A stretch of 64,000 bases of DNA from Liolophura sinensis (Eukaryota > Mollusca > Polyplacophora > Chitonida > Chitonidae). Location: positions 58,128,984-58,192,983 of the forward strand of contig NC_088300.1 of assembly GCF_032854445.1 (NCBI RefSeq), given 5' to 3'. The notes under the pieces are model-generated. The model was not told the DNA's origin. It saw nothing but the letters and a program-made list of their open reading frames with translations, and searched no databases. Shown here piece by piece: positions 22,500-35,870 of this stretch (the stretch's first letter is position 1; every line of letters begins with the position of its first letter). The position numbers were made by a program, and so were the translations under genes.

Positions 22500-25400
22500 A
22501 TCTAACCAATGTCGTATAAATATGCGCTAATAAATAATTTAAACAAAGCTTATTATTGAGAAGAAGAAATTGGTTGGCTGTTCACGTCAGGGTGACAGAC
22601 TACCGTCGCTGTTCGTTGACTCGTCCAAGACATACTGACCTACTGGCCAGTGCTTCAGCCGTTTTGAAGTGGTATCACTCCACTCTCCTAGGTCCGATTC
22701 CAGACTACTAATGACCATCAGTCGAAGACACATGTTGTTTCAGTCGCGACCTTTGGGTTGTCTCCAGGTCTTCCGCCAATAATGCTATATCGTTGTTATT
22801 ACCCGCGCAGTCATTTGATAAAGTTCTATGTGTGAGATGCAGCCCATGCAGTTCACTGTGGAAAATGGTCTCGGTGGATAATTTCGCTGACACACGGAGA
22901 GAGCACTAGGTTTGACAAAAATGTCAGAATGTGGAATTTTACACCCTATCGTGATAGCTACCAGCAGTGTGAATACATTAAATACGTAAAATAAAATTAA
23001 TTTGCAAATTCCTCCATTCCTTTCAAGAAGATCCAAAAATTATGAAAAAAATGCATATAATCCTGTTAAAAAGACTGCGTTTCCTTAATGTAAAACTCTT
23101 TATCGTCTAGCATTAGGGTAATTATAATGTGGCAACATGATCTTCTATACAGGCCACATGACAAAGAATTAGTTGACAAAGAATTTAGTTTTCCTTTCAA
23201 CATATCCGACTAAAGGTGCAATGACGTTAGGCTACTGGCGTACTTTGGACCATGAATGGGAAGACATCCACAAGTTTGACTGTGTGCAGAGGAGAGCTCG
23301 GAGAAAAGGCGCTGACATTTCTCTCACGGACTAAAAACTTCATTCCAAACAAAACCAATTTCCTTTCGTCTGTAAGCAGATTAAGCCGACTCACTTGCTC
23401 AAGTCTGTTTGTACGTCAGAATAACTGGGTTGCATTGCATACCAAATAGCTGGCATGGTTCCCTATAGTTCACATCCCTGTCCTGATCAATGGGGGGGCG
23501 GCTCCCACGTTGCTGAGGAGCATGTTACAGGATCCAGTCTCATCTCTGACAATGGGTTGTACTATTCACGATCAACTCGCCGAAACATTCGACCAGTCTT
23601 GTTTAATTCCACTTCATTTCCGTGATACAGTTTCTCCAAAGCTGCTCTTTTGTTAAACGCACCAGTCAATTCAAACTGGCTTTGTATGCCGTTTATGTTC
23701 AGGAGACTCGGATTCAATTCTGCGGACAGAATAATCGAGTATTACCCTACTTCAACATCTTTTCGGAATGCATAGCGTTCTAGGTTAGTTAACGGATAAA
23801 TGACCAAGATTTCGAAGATTACCAAGATGACAAAGAAAATTAATCAGGTGTTCGTCAGAACTACCAACAATAGTTATTGGTGGAAATGAGCACGTAAACT
23901 GTGAATTCTCTCCGACTGCCTTTGTGCCATTTACGACGTTGCAAACTAACCAGTCGATCAATGTATTACGAGGGAAATTCCTGTGGAAACTGCGTTTTTG
24001 ATCTGGAGAAAACTATGATGGAACAATAACTTAACAGTTCGTAAGTCCAGGTGTGTTTCTTAGAAACTCCAAGTAAGACATTGGTTTAATAACCCATAAA
24101 TATGAAAACGGTTGAAAACTCTGAACTTTAATATAAGATATTTTGTGTGGGCGGATTTGACACTTATATTAAGACTGAAATTCGCCTGATACGAAACGTC
24201 AGATTTTATTAAAAGGTTAGAATGATATCTGTAGAACGAAGGCAAAACATTCTAAAGTACATATATTGCAATCACCTTAATGGGTTTACATGTGAGGTTA
24301 CATTAGCTTTAAGGACATATAATACGTTGTGCACAAATCCTTGGGAGATACAAGGATTCCCTTAAACAAGTCAGCGTGTACTGAGTAAACGTAAGTTGTT
24401 ATGTCTTGTTTAAAAAGTGGGCAGATTATGGGATTATGGATATGTACTCATATATAGCTTTTACGTTCGGTGGAAGCACTATATGGAATCAACAAGCTCG
24501 GACCTTGCCCTGCATATTGTTAACCAGGAGAGATTTTGTCTTTCTGGGCCAGCAAACATGTCACATGCATATTTCTCACTAACAAATTTCATACCGCATA
24601 CCTTTAACGCACTCAGAACTTGTCTTTGTTTCATCATGCCCCGGGATTCCCTGACGCAAGTTTCCGTTCCTGTCGACATTAACGGGAAGAGTATCGCGTG
24701 TGCTGTTTGCTCTCTAGCAAAGATCCCCCTACACTTCAGAGGAAAGGCCCATGGTTTTGTCAACACCAAAAATGTTGAGAAAAAAAGGGTTATCTAAATT
24801 GATTTCTGACATGTTTGCCCTAGAAAGATTGATAGGTTACTTATTGCACAATTAAGAACGAACAGATGGATTTATTAAACTGTAGCGCGAATTCCGAGAA
24901 AAAACTTCAGATTTAAAACAAACAAAAGCTGTTTTTCGATATAGTTTGCTTAACCTACATCAAACATTCTAGTGTAAATATCGAAAAATAAATCTGAGTT
25001 CTTAACCATCTGCATTTGTTTACAAAACGCAGATTGAGGTGAATGAAGTGTATATATTACGTCGTCTGTATCCGGTAAAGTATGATGTATACGCCTGATT
25101 GTGCTTCACCCGCTACGTTCTTGGATTGAGCCAAAAGATTACAGCCTCAAACATTCAAATAAACCGAGACCATTGTCCTAGTTTTGTCTTCTTTTTGTCG
25201 TTCAAACTTCGCTCTTGTTGAAACAGAAAGTAGGTTGAATTAAGGCGATTTGCTGGCAGTAATCTCTACGATTGTCTGAGAAAGAATGATAAGAACTAAT
25301 CAATGTGTTTACAAGATCCTTGGATCTGGAAGGACCCGATGAAGCTGTCTCGGTGACCCTGATTGCTGCCCACACGACCGACCTATTTCGTTAATTTTTG

Positions 25401-28400
25401 GATAATAGACTTCAATTATTGAGAAAAGATATCAAAAGTATAGTGTTGTCCAGGAAACTGGGACAGATGTCGCCTGAAATCTCCACATGAAAATCAATAG
25501 CATAATGCTGGCAGAATGAACCAGCTGACGAGCCCCAGATCGGCCTCGAGGCTATGACTGTCATAATCACAGAACTTGTTCATTTGTCCATATGAATTAA
25601 CTCACGCATTTTTCTACTTCAAACAGTACGAACATGAACACTGAAGTTGATATGTAACAACCTTGAAGAGCGCACAATCCGCTGTGAGCATGTAATTTGT
25701 ACATGTGCTAGAATAGCTGCCTGAGGACATAGATAAAGTGAGACTTAAACGTGTGCGATACACTGATCACGTATTACTTAATTAGGGCAGTGCAGCAGAA
25801 CGGTTTCGAGATATAGGATGTTCAGCCCGAGACTTGTACAATGTACATATACATGGTGTATAATCAAATAGAATTGTCAGCTGTATCGACAAAGGAGATT
25901 AAAATAAAAGATTTAAGACAAAGTAACATTTTTTTACAAGAAACTGAAAGAGTGCAGTATATTTTGTGAACCAAAATCTGGATGCATGTGACCATGACAA
26001 GATAATACCTGAAATGCCGCACATAGTCTGTTTTGCGCAGCGTGAGTAGTATAACGCAAGCACAATTGTCATTGTAGCTTAGTGGATGGCTACAGTACTG
26101 GGGTGTGTTTTGCGAAGCGCGCTTTGCGTCACGCACGCGTAACTCCCATGCCACCGTACATGTCTTGAGTGGTGGGGCCTTTTTTGGCCAAACATACATA
26201 GTGTCACTGACACTGCACTAACTTCGCTTCTGGGACAATTTTACAAAGCGTGCGTACAAAGTATAATCATCTTCCATGACAGAGAGAGATGTCTACAATA
26301 CTGTCGCCTATACGCCTGCCTATAGCAAAATAGACGTAACGCTACCCATTAGGCTCGTACAACGCGACCTTAGCTTCTGTGGTAGTCACGAGCAAGCGCT
26401 TTTGTTAAATTGAACCTTGCATTCTATCCTAATTACTTACATGTAACGCAATAAGGCCCTTTCTAAAAAAAGAAGCCATGAGGTTTCATTTTAGTTGTAC
26501 GCATGTAAGTTCGCTTTGGCTGTGTTTCGTAAACTGAAACCTACCATTATTTGTAGTAACATCGCATAAACTGTTCGCCAAAATATTTGTCTAATTGTGT
26601 ACCTAGAGGGATGTAGAATCTTCCAGGTATGTAGAATCAGAAGCTAGGGGCGAAGTTATAGCACAAGGAATGAATATTTTTTGGTATGATACAACAGTTA
26701 TTTAATGTTAGGTTTCTAAGACAAGATTAAAAAGTAATTTATTTGGTGAAACACTCATGCTTTTTGAGTTTGATGAAATCTGAACTTTGCTCACAAAAAC
26801 GTAAAACTGGTACTGGATATGTTTCTTTGCAAATATGTAATGATGTAATTTTGATGAGACCAGGGATTATGCATAATTAGGAAAAAGTTATTCGTCCATA
26901 TTTTGTCATCTGAGACAAAAACTCTATACTTTATGCGAAGCATAGAGCACCACAAACTAGCACGCGTATCCTCACCAGACCTCCTTCCTACCTCCTTACT
27001 TTCTATATTTTCTTATAGTTCTTGAGCGGTTTGTGTTAAAATTTTTGTGGGAAATGTCCTTGTGATTATTGACGTGGAACGTCTATTATGGTTATTATAT
27101 ACGAATGTTTCTATGCCAAAGCCTAAATATAAAACTGGTGACGGAAAGATTTGGATTGCCTGTGCATGTGCTTTCTTATATAATCTATAGCAGTTGTAAG
27201 CCAATCAATGAACTTTTTGCTACGACACAAAACGCGAAGAAACAGTATGACGATAAATAAAGCAAACGGATGAACACTAACTGAGGTAAATCGACAAGCT
27301 TTACAAAATTTCAAGGATTACGTCTGACCATTTGCCAGCTATCACACTGCCGTCATTGCGGTTTTACTTTCTATGCTGTATTTTTTTTATATCTGTATCT
27401 ACCTTACCTTGATTAGTAGGGTCTACTTCGTTGCTAACACGAAACATTTACAGCATAATACAAAATACTCACACATGGAGCTAAAGGGAATTTCTACGAC
27501 AAGCAATGACAAGTCAGGGTACACGAAACACAACACCAATGTGGACCGTGTATTTACACTGTGATCCAAGCAGACATTTGTGATGGTTGTGAAGTTAGAA
27601 AAAAACATTCATTCCAGGAATTCAGATTCTAAATGCAATTTAAATGGATGTGAAATTGTTTGGCGACTGAAAGGCTGTCTGCTATGGAATCTATATCTAG
27701 TTTCAAATGTGTGTGGAAATACAATTGTGAAGATTTCAAAAGGGTAATCGAATGTTGGATGAAATGTTCAAAGGGTTTTGTGTGTTCCTCTACACATCGC
27801 AAAAAACTTAAAATGGTAGGGATGGCTTCTTCAAAGATTAATGGCCAAGTTCAGGCATAATGGACGAGAAGGAAAGCCCTAGAAGAGTTGCAGGGAATCT
27901 GTCCGTCAGGACAATGTTACACCTTAACATTGGTAAGGAATCATTTCATTCCACAAACGTACCAATGACGTCAATACAACCAATGATTCATTAATGTGGT
28001 GTCTTTCTGTACTGGCTGGAAGCGTCATTCGTGCTAGATCAGGTCGATAAAACCCTCAGTCCAGAGGTAAATCTTTCGGGTACATACAGCCACATACTTT
28101 GTAAAGTTTTTGTCGAAAAAGTTCCTACAGTATTTAATTCAAATAGACTCAGAAAGTAATTAAATATGAACTACAATGAATCTCTTCATTCCACTAATAG
28201 TTAGCAATAAACATTCATTTTGGGGGGTGGGGGAGGAGTGGATGGGGGGTGTTAGTGTATAGACGTTCTGCCAATGTGGTACGCGATGTTGAGGACAACG
28301 GACTTAAATGCCGATGTATTCCAACACCCTGAGTGCCATTTTGGCAGATGCTAAATGCTCTCAGAGTCGGCCATACCGGTTTCGTCTAAGTAGTGCCTCT

Positions 28401-28515
28401 AAACTTTGTGTGGGCATCTTGTTTTCGCAAATAAATTGTTCCGTGCGTTGTCAAGATGTAAAGACAACTTATCTAATATGATGGATTTAACAATGACCCT
28501 TTATTACTCATGTTC
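22500..28515. other. 6 kb gene-poor DNA
   Basis: I see no domain, tandem array or full transposon. Open stretches at 22708-22893 (minus), 24417-24797 (plus, 126 codons), 25864-26199 (minus, 111 codons) and 27660-27860 (plus) have no recognisable family or conserved motif. The 24.4-24.8 kb stretch is open on both strands and slightly GC-richer, but lacks convincing splice sites. Confidence 0.45.
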
Positions 28516-28530
28516 CATAGCATGATAGGA

Positions 28531-28694
28531 TTTATTTATTTATTTCTTTGATTGGTGTTTTACGCCGTACAGCCCTACAGCCGGAGGGGAAACCAGTATG
28601 AGTTGGACTTGAACCCACAGCGACCGCAATGGTGATAGACTGCTGGGTCAGCACGCTGCGCTAGCGCGCTATCCATCTGAGCCACGGAGGCCCC
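28531..28694 (-). mobile_element. SINE family C, internally deleted, with 11-bp target-site duplication
   Basis: On the minus strand it starts GGGGCCTCCGTGGCTCAGAT and ends in the family tail (GTAAAACACCAATC, then AAATAAATAAAT). The middle of the body is missing. GCATGATAGGA flanks it on both sides (28520-28530 and 28695-28705), marking target-primed insertion. Confidence 0.92.
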
Positions 28695-28919
28695 GCATGA
28701 TAGGACAAAGTTGTTTTATTCCTTTGTGGCATACGAATGACAAGACATCTTACACGATAGGTTTAAGGATTTCATTTCCAGCCTTTAAAAACTTGTTTGA
28801 ACAATGTCATGTAGATGACTACCAAAAGAACAGAATTCCACACAGCCATGTACATTGATTTGGCACCGGAAGATAAGACATTTTGTGTTTTTGTTGGCGG
28901 TTTGTCCTTTTGACCCTAA

Positions 28920-31600
28920 CGCTTTACACAGTTTAATGTTATTTATTTTTGCATATACGTACGTCCCGTTTGAACACTTCAGTGTTTGTTGATTGCATCT
29001 TTGATATTATATAGATTACCAGTATTGCGTGAGATTTTCTTGCTTATCTAAGTAATATGAGAAGTTCAGTTTAATTTCTCGTTAAAAGTAAATCCGAGAA
29101 ATTTAAACTTAGTCACCTATTCGATCACGTTCAATTTGCTAAGGACGGGTAACATAGAAGGTGTGCCTTTAGAAGAGAGTAGAAACAACATGTACTTAGT
29201 TTTAAGAAAGTCTATTGAAACAAACCATTCGTGCACTTTTTCTAACTCAGTAGTTACAGTGTTCAGCGCGTCAGTCGGGCTATTGAACGAAAAGGTAGTA
29301 CTAGTAAAATCAATAAAATGAAATGTAGCAAATCAGAAACTTTGGTCATATCATTGATATATAGAAGAAAGAAAATTGGTCCCAATATGGAGCCCTGAGG
29401 CACAGGACAGTTCACAGAAATCGAATTTGAAAGTGTATTATTGAAGACGTTACACTGCGTTCGGTTAGAGAGATAACTGCGTAGCCAGTCGTTCGCCAAA
29501 CCACGAATACCATAATATTTCAATTTTTTGTAACAGTATGTGAAACGCTTTTGACGGAGCAAGGAACGTTACCACGCTGTGCTCTTTGTTTTCCTTTACA
29601 TTAATCAGTGTTTGGTAGAGTTAACAAAGCTGCAAATATTGCGGAGTGATTAGATCTAAAACCATACTGATTGAGGTCTAACATATTATTTGTTTTTAGG
29701 TAGTCAGCGATTGAGTTTGTAGATATTTGTTCAATTATTTTGCTGAAGCATGGCAATACGTATATTGGTCGATAGTTTCCGAAAACGCCAGCTTTGCCAA
29801 TTTTGTAAATTAGAGAAACTTTAGCTGCTTTAAGGTAAACTGGGGACAGATCCAGATCTAAAAAAGATTAATTATGTGTGCTATTGGTAAAGATATGAGA
29901 GGAGAAACTAGATTTAATATTAATGTACAGATGGCATCTAATCCAGCAGCGGAGGAAGACTTAAGATTAGATATAGTCGTCTCCACAATATTATTAGTGA
30001 TAAAAGGAAATTTAAAGATGGTCCCATAGGGAGTAATGAAATAGTCTGCAAACATTTTGTTAACATGAGGTATTCTTGATTCCAGTTTGGATGCAACAGT
30101 ACTTAAATAGTCGTTGAACCTATTTGCAATTACATTTTTATCTTCAGTAATAATACCATCAATGTTGAAACTAGGCGGTACTTCTTGTTTTTTGTTCCGT
30201 TTTTCCACGTTTTGTGTATGTCTGCATAGTATTTGTTGAGTTTGTTGCCAAAATAGGTCTTGCGAGCATTGCATAAAAGTGAGTTGAGTTTGTTACCATA
30301 TATCCTGTATTGTTTCCTTGTTTCTAGGTCTTTATTTTATAGTTCTAATCGATAAAGCCTGTTCTTTTCGTGGATAGATATAAGCATACGGGTCAGAACC
30401 CATGGTTTAATATTGCGAGTTTTAATATGAGTGGCAGTGGTGACTCGGAGGCATCTGTTATGAATGTCTAAAAACTTATCACAGAAAGTATCAATAGCGA
30501 CATTGACATCTGAAGTATCTGCTAGGATCGTATCCCAATTAGTTTCTTGTATGTGTTGTTTGAATAATTCCTGTTCGGTTTTAGTAAACTTTCTGATATT
30601 TACAGGTTTTTTTGGTGGTTTGAGTAGGAATGAGGTTTTAAGAATATTAAATATTGGAAAGTGGTCAGTGATATCAGTTAACAGAATTCCAGAGAGAAGA
30701 TTATGAAAGTTTCTAAAGATATTATAAATTAAGATGGCAGAGCGAGACTGGGCTCTTGTTGGTTTAATGATCTGGGGGAAGAAATAATATGAGGCCATGG
30801 TTTGAATGAAAGTCTTTGTTGGCTGATGGTGATCTGTTTTAAGCAGGTCGATATTAAAATCTCCCGTGATCACACACTTTTTCACGCTGACACTTTCGTA
30901 AATTAAATGATAGGTGCTCATTAAACACAATAACGTCTTTGTCAGGTGGCCGATGTAAAATTCCAACAAGATAAACTTCACTACAGGATTCAGCCTCAAC
31001 GAAAAGACTTCCACAGCAACTATTATCTTCGTATTAAGAAATGTCTTCTCTCTTTTACAATTCTTAATTGTGTCATTAATATACACGGCTAAACCCCTAC
31101 TTCGTCGTTCAGACCGTAACAGCGAATAACATTTGTATCCCGGTATGTCATAAAGTCCTTAAGTAGATGGGTAAAGCCAGCACAATCCTATCACCGAAAA
31201 TGGATAACACAGGCCGTTGATAAATCCAAGACTCTTAGCGTGAAGATGAAAAAAAGAAAGATGCGTGCCTGAACTATTAATGTGTTGTTCAACTGTAAAC
31301 GATGACTGGGGGGGGGGGATAATTAGACTGGTGAGAGTTTATGTTGTTCCAGTGTGATATTTCATATTCGTTATCATCAATACTTGTTGAACATTTGTCT
31401 ATGTCATTGAGTTCAACTGGATTGAAGCACATGTTATCAAGGATCTCAAGATGGAAATGCAGTGTTGACGGACTTTGGTGATTTGCTGTAATATCATCAT
31501 TATAAAACGGTAATTCTGATTCTAGCCTAGAGATTGGAATACTAGAATTGTAGTGGGTCATTTGGTAAATTGAAAAAAAGTTCGCACAGTAGCTGAACAT
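28920..31600 (-). mobile_element. Decayed CR1/Jockey-type LINE (endonuclease and reverse transcriptase)
   Basis: Reading the minus strand from 31086 down, an AP-endonuclease is visible with GDFNIDLL and TDHFPIF. An upstream HRPPD-type segment lies in a different frame, so at least one frameshift separates them. From 30274 to 29858 comes the pre-RT region, including PSFNIDGIITEDKNVIANRF. The RT fingers follow near 29780 (NYRPI, LPCFSKI), then VPQGSILGPIFFLLYIND at about 29400. The catalytic FADD position reads FIDF near 29310, destroying the metal-binding pair. The C-terminal VTKFKFLG segment follows to about 29070 with in-frame stops. A further minus frame, 31600-31289, may be the N-terminal part. 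Clade assignment is by motif memory only. Confidence 0.85.
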
Positions 31601-31683
31601 AATATGGATGTGGGAGATGCACAGATAACGATGTATAAACTAAGGAAACAGCATGTTTACTAACATAAATAGAATAACTGAGT

Positions 31684-32046
31684 GAGTGCTTGGGGTTTAA
31701 CGTCGTACTTAACAATTTTTCAGTCATGTGACGACGAAGGAATCCTTACAGAGCATGTAATGTGCCTCCTTGTTGCAGGACGGATTTCCATCGCTCCTTT
31801 ATCTAGTGCTGCTTCGCTAAGACGCCTTACCGAAGGCAAGTAAGCCACACCGCCCGAGCCATTATACTGATACGGGTCAACCAGTCGTTGCACGTAATAT
31901 CCTCTTCATGCTGAACGCCAAGCGAGAAAGTTACAACTTCCTCTTTTAAAGTCTTAGATGTGACTCGACTTAGGGGTGAGTCGTGTATCTACTGCTTCCG
32001 AAGTAGACGCTCTACCATGTGCACCTGTGCTATCGGGGCCGATAAC
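31684..32046 (-). mobile_element. SINE family B, full-length copy with tRNA-like head
   Basis: On the minus strand it starts with TCGGCCCCGATAGCACAGG, an A-box-like TGGTAGAGCG, a CTACTTCGGAAGCAGTAG anticodon-arm-like hairpin and a B-box-like AGTCGAGTC. It continues into the family B body (AAAGAGGAAGTTGTAACTTT, GACTGGTTGACCCGTATCAG) and ends at GTACGACGTTAAACCCCAAG. This copy identifies the family as a tRNA-derived SINE. Confidence 0.85.
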
Positions 32047-32059
32047 ACAAATTGAAAGA

Positions 32060-32920
32060 CAGCATATGTTTACAACATTCTGACAGACCATAAAGAAGTT
32101 AACAGTTAAAGGTTAATACAAACTCATGTTCACAGTTACATACATTACGACAGATGTGTGTGCGTGGGGCCTTTTAGGCCGCTGTATGAACTGTGATTGT
32201 AATGGGTGCAAATATATGGGAAATTAAATTTGACTGGTAGAGTTTTTTTTTTTTAAAGATATTCTTAAAGGAGGAAGTCGAGAAGTAAACCTGACTACAT
32301 CCGTAGATTACCAGCAGACCTTCCCACGTGCATATTTTAAAGTAAGCAGAAATATCTTCCAGGGATACACAATAGATACTGGATAAATAACAATGTTTTA
32401 GAACACAGGTTGACATAACAGTTTATCTACACATCAGTCTGGTGTAGTTAAGTCTTCCAAGTGCACATAGCTGTGGGTAATCATAGGTGAAGTATAGTCC
32501 GTACAAAAGCATTGCAATTTCATATTTCTAGATTTTTATCCACTTCTGTTCGCTGTTCTCCTGGATGTTCCAGAATGTCAACATAAACTGTTCCATACTA
32601 GCATTTGATCTCACACACAGATATAGCCTTTTAACGAAACCAATGAGTTTTATGGTACTTCATTTCTCATATGTGTTACATGAAGTTCTGTGTTTGCCAA
32701 ATGTTGTCAGTTAACTGCATATTGATATTGAGATCGTTAATATTATTCCCCATCCTAGCGGCCAATATAAGGATCGCCAGCAGGGGGTCACGGATATTGT
32801 GTCCACTTACTTAGACTTGAGGATCACGAAAGGGGGGTCCCGAATGTACTGTACTTTGGTGTTGGATTGTTCGTCCTTAGACATTGCATTTATTCTTCTG
32901 GACAAGTTCGTAACGTCTCT
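32060..32920. other. Intergenic DNA, nothing recognised
   Basis: An oligo-T run at 32246-32255 and AT-rich sequence are present. The minus frame 32174-32416 has no domain. Confidence 0.5.
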
Positions 32921-32923
32921 GGG

Positions 32924-33554
32924 TCAGGGAGTAGAGGTCTGAAACTGCACTAAACCCAGAGGCACGAGAAAGTCCGCAGGCAGCCGCGAGCAGCTGTGGT
33001 GCAGCTGAACAAAGCGAACTATTATATTGTTCTTAACCTGTGGGCCCCCGGGCAAACAATGGATAGCTTGGAATAGCATTGCTGTTACGGTGTTCTCTGA
33101 TAGTTCGAGTTTTTCAATGAATGCTGCACGAACTAGCTCTTCTGATTTGCGAGTATTCTCATATTGTTTACCTGGAATTCTTTGACAATTAAATTCCATT
33201 TTCGTCCCATATGTCCAATCTCAACCGCTCGTTTCTTCCCTTCATTAAGGCCTTTTTTAATTCTAGTATGTCGTGTTCCTGAATTTCTACAATGTCTTGA
33301 TTTGGTGCCTTGACAGAGATCTCAACATTGTTTACACGACGTGGGACTTCATGAACAGTGTGGGTGAGTGACTTCATCTCGGAGCTAAATGACGAGTGCA
33401 GTTTGGCAAAACACTTACTTAGGTCAGACTTTTCCAATACTTGGTACAATTCCTCCAGGAAATTATAGCTCGATGGTGTGTTGTCCGTGCCACGACTCGT
33501 GAATGCTGCCATGTTGGTGTTGGAGGTGGAAATTTCTTCGGATAATGGATCCAT
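32924..33554 (-). pseudogene. L1-type LINE ORF1-like protein remnant, one frameshift
   Basis: Two overlapping minus-strand frames make up one product. The first, 33554-33189, has a Ser/Thr-rich start and a helical, charged segment (EIQEHDILELKKALMKGRNE) that looks like a coiled coil. The second, 33199-32924, carries a sequence shaped like the RRM of LINE ORF1 proteins (GKQYENTRKSEELVRAAFIE, then NNIIVRFVQ). The two join near 33190-33200 only after a frame change. No RT follows downstream on this strand, and the LINE at 28920-31600 is separated by a SINE and looks like a different clade. A domesticated gene is possible but less likely given the frameshift. Confidence 0.55.
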
Positions 33555-33775
33555 GCATGCTTTTCGTTTGTAGTTGGTCAGATTGTACTATGGCCATTCA
33601 CGTGGAACTGGATGTCCAAAGTAGGCGTGGATTTGCACCAGATTACCCAGACACACACATACCTATCTAGGCGCCATTATCGGAGTTATAGCTATGTAGC
33701 AACTGAAGCTTGTATTCAGCTAAACTATATAGAAACAATGACGTTAGCGAAGAACTGTAAATTTATTGTCTGTCC

Positions 33776-33985
33776 AATGAAGTGTGATCAAGGTTGTGCC
33801 TTAACCCAGAATCTCCCATTTCCACTGTAAGTCAATCAGGGCAGAGTTGACCTGGTGGTCGACCATGGGGCTGGGGTGTGTGTAAGCTTCAAAGAAGTGT
33901 GACCAAGGTTGTGCCTTAACCCAGAATCTCCCATTTACACTGAAAGCCAATCGGGGAAGACCATGGGGTTGGATGTGTGTATTTG
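33776..33985. repeat. Two-copy duplication, period about 115 nt
   Basis: GTTGTGCCTTAACCCAGAAT plus CTCCCATTT(C/A)CACTG, then GACCATGGGG, occur twice in order. The second copy is shorter by a small deletion. No function is evident. Confidence 0.85.
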
Positions 33986-34189
33986 CTACTATTACGTAAA
34001 CAATTACTCGAAGATTTAGAATAAAACCCTAGCTGCGTGAGGTAAACTGACAAGAGGCCTGATCTTACCGGTTACTTTTGACCATTTGCCCACTATCACA
34101 TTGTGTCGCTGCTCTGGCTTTACTCTCTGTGCTGTTGTCTTTTGTATTCTTTCACATGTGTTATATAATATAAATGCTTAAGGATAAAG

Positions 34190-34265
34190 CTCGTATGTAG
34201 GTGTACATCTACGTGTATATGTACGTGTATATGTTTGTGTATATGTACGTGTTTATGTATATGAC
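34190..34265. repeat. Imperfect 12-nt simple repeat
   Basis: Alternating TATATGTACGTG-like units with variants (TTTGTG, TTTATG) form a short purine-pyrimidine alternating tract. Confidence 0.8.
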
Positions 34266-34825
34266 TTCCTGAAGCATACGTTCAGATCTCAATGGAAGCC
34301 GAGAGTGACCAGGTTGTTCATGAGTTATGGCCGCCGCCTCTGGCCAGGATCTAACTCTCTAACACATTGTATCACTTCCAGTCTCCACGTCATCGGTCAC
34401 TGCTCTTATGATATATTTACCTCGTGGATGTTACTTTATCAACTTACTCTAGCTCATTGACGTCATCAGGCTAAATAATTAAATTGGAAGGAAATTGTCC
34501 TGCGAGGGTGGTTTCTTCCTTTTAGCTCGATCAACGTACAGCATAAGACTTTTACCATAGATAGAATGTCTCCCGGATTAGAGCGTGTAGAGCATTTTCC
34601 GCTTGTCACATGTAATAACTATGTAATTATGATTTGTCATATGTCATTATTTTGCTTTTCAGTCGGTAATTACATTACTATATATATATAACTTACAACA
34701 GGCAACTGACAGCTTAACTTGTTATTCATGTGTAGAATGAATTAAGTTGCAAGCCCTATACTAAAAGGAACAACCATAAAATATAATTATCGGTATCTAC
34801 ATGTAGATGTATTGCAATCTTGATA

Positions 34826-34920
34826 TTTATTTATTTATTTATTTGATTGGAATTTTACGCCGTACTCAGGAAATTTCATTTATACGACGGCGGCCAGCAT
34901 TATGGTGGGAGGAAACCTTC
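34826..34920 (-). mobile_element. SINE family C, 3' fragment
   Basis: The plus strand reads ATTTATTTATTTGATTGG, then TTTTACGCCGTACTCA, then GGCGGCCAGCATTATGGTGG. This is the reverse complement of the family C 3' end, so it is a 5'-truncated insertion. Confidence 0.88.
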
Positions 34921-35653
34921 ATATAAAACATATGTGTTCGTGCTTCGAGTTGTAAGTATGATGGTTGGAATTCTGAGCATTTACACTTTCATTTTCGGTC
35001 ATATTGGGCGTTTAAAGAGGCATGGTGTTTCTCTAAGGCGTCATGATACATTTTTATGGAGCCCATGCAGCTACTATCCATTCATACAGAAGGGGCCACA
35101 AGGGGCCACTTTGATTGATAAAACATGGTAAAGCAATTATTTTTTCCCTAAAATCTCGTTCCCGTTTGGTATTATGATTAGTGCTGTGAACATCATTTTC
35201 TGGACGAAAAAGAACGGATTTTTGATGCAGCGTTTGCATCTATATATATTGTGAGCATGCAATTAAGGTAGAGCTTTCCAAAAACAGTGTTTTACGTTCA
35301 TGTCGAAAACATGTTAAGGCCATGAATACACGTAGGTCTATGTTGCGGCATGGTATATTCACATAGTTAATTTCAATTTACTCCATGACGTACACGTATA
35401 TGTAGCTTAATTCGTGGCAGTATGTTCTGTGGGATATGTGTACTTTTGACGATGGCTTGAAACGTCGACACTATGTTAGCTGAAATTTTGACAACAAAAT
35501 ATCACAGAAAACTACGTCCCTAAAGCTGAATGCATAGTACAGGTACCTCACTATCATACAACGTACGATGTGATCTTAGATGCATCTAGGCTACAGGATA
35601 AAACGTCTATAACATTATTCCATCAAATTAAATTCTCCTTGGTGAATTAAATG

Positions 35654-35683
35654 CCCCCCCCCCCCCCAAAAAAAAAAAAAAAC
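35654..35683 (+). repeat. C14-A16 homopolymer junction
   Basis: Fourteen C are followed directly by sixteen A. The exact lengths are likely to be uncertain in any assembly. Confidence 0.9.
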
Positions 35684-35744
35684 TCAGTGTCCACTAATAA
35701 ATAAACAGCATATTGGTAAATAGGTGGATGAAAAGAGTGTTGGT

Positions 35745-35870
35745 TGCATATGACTAGGTGCATATAACTGGGTGCATATGACTGGGTGCATATGACTAGG
35801 TATATACGACTAGGTGCATCTGACTGGGTGCATATGACTAGGTGCATATGACTGGGTGCATATGAATTAA
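35745..35870. repeat. 14-nt minisatellite, about 9 copies
   Basis: Units of GTGCATATGACTGG and GTGCATATGACTAG recur. Open frames through it (for example 35647-35847 minus) are by-products. Confidence 0.93.

Noticed and set aside
24417-24797. 126-codon plus-strand ORF as a gene
   Set aside because: It is open on both strands with no recognisable domain, signal or splice context. Retained only as an uncertain note in the intergenic entry.
29136-29321. Plus-strand ORF of 61 codons
   Set aside because: It is the antisense shadow of the LINE reverse transcriptase C-terminus.
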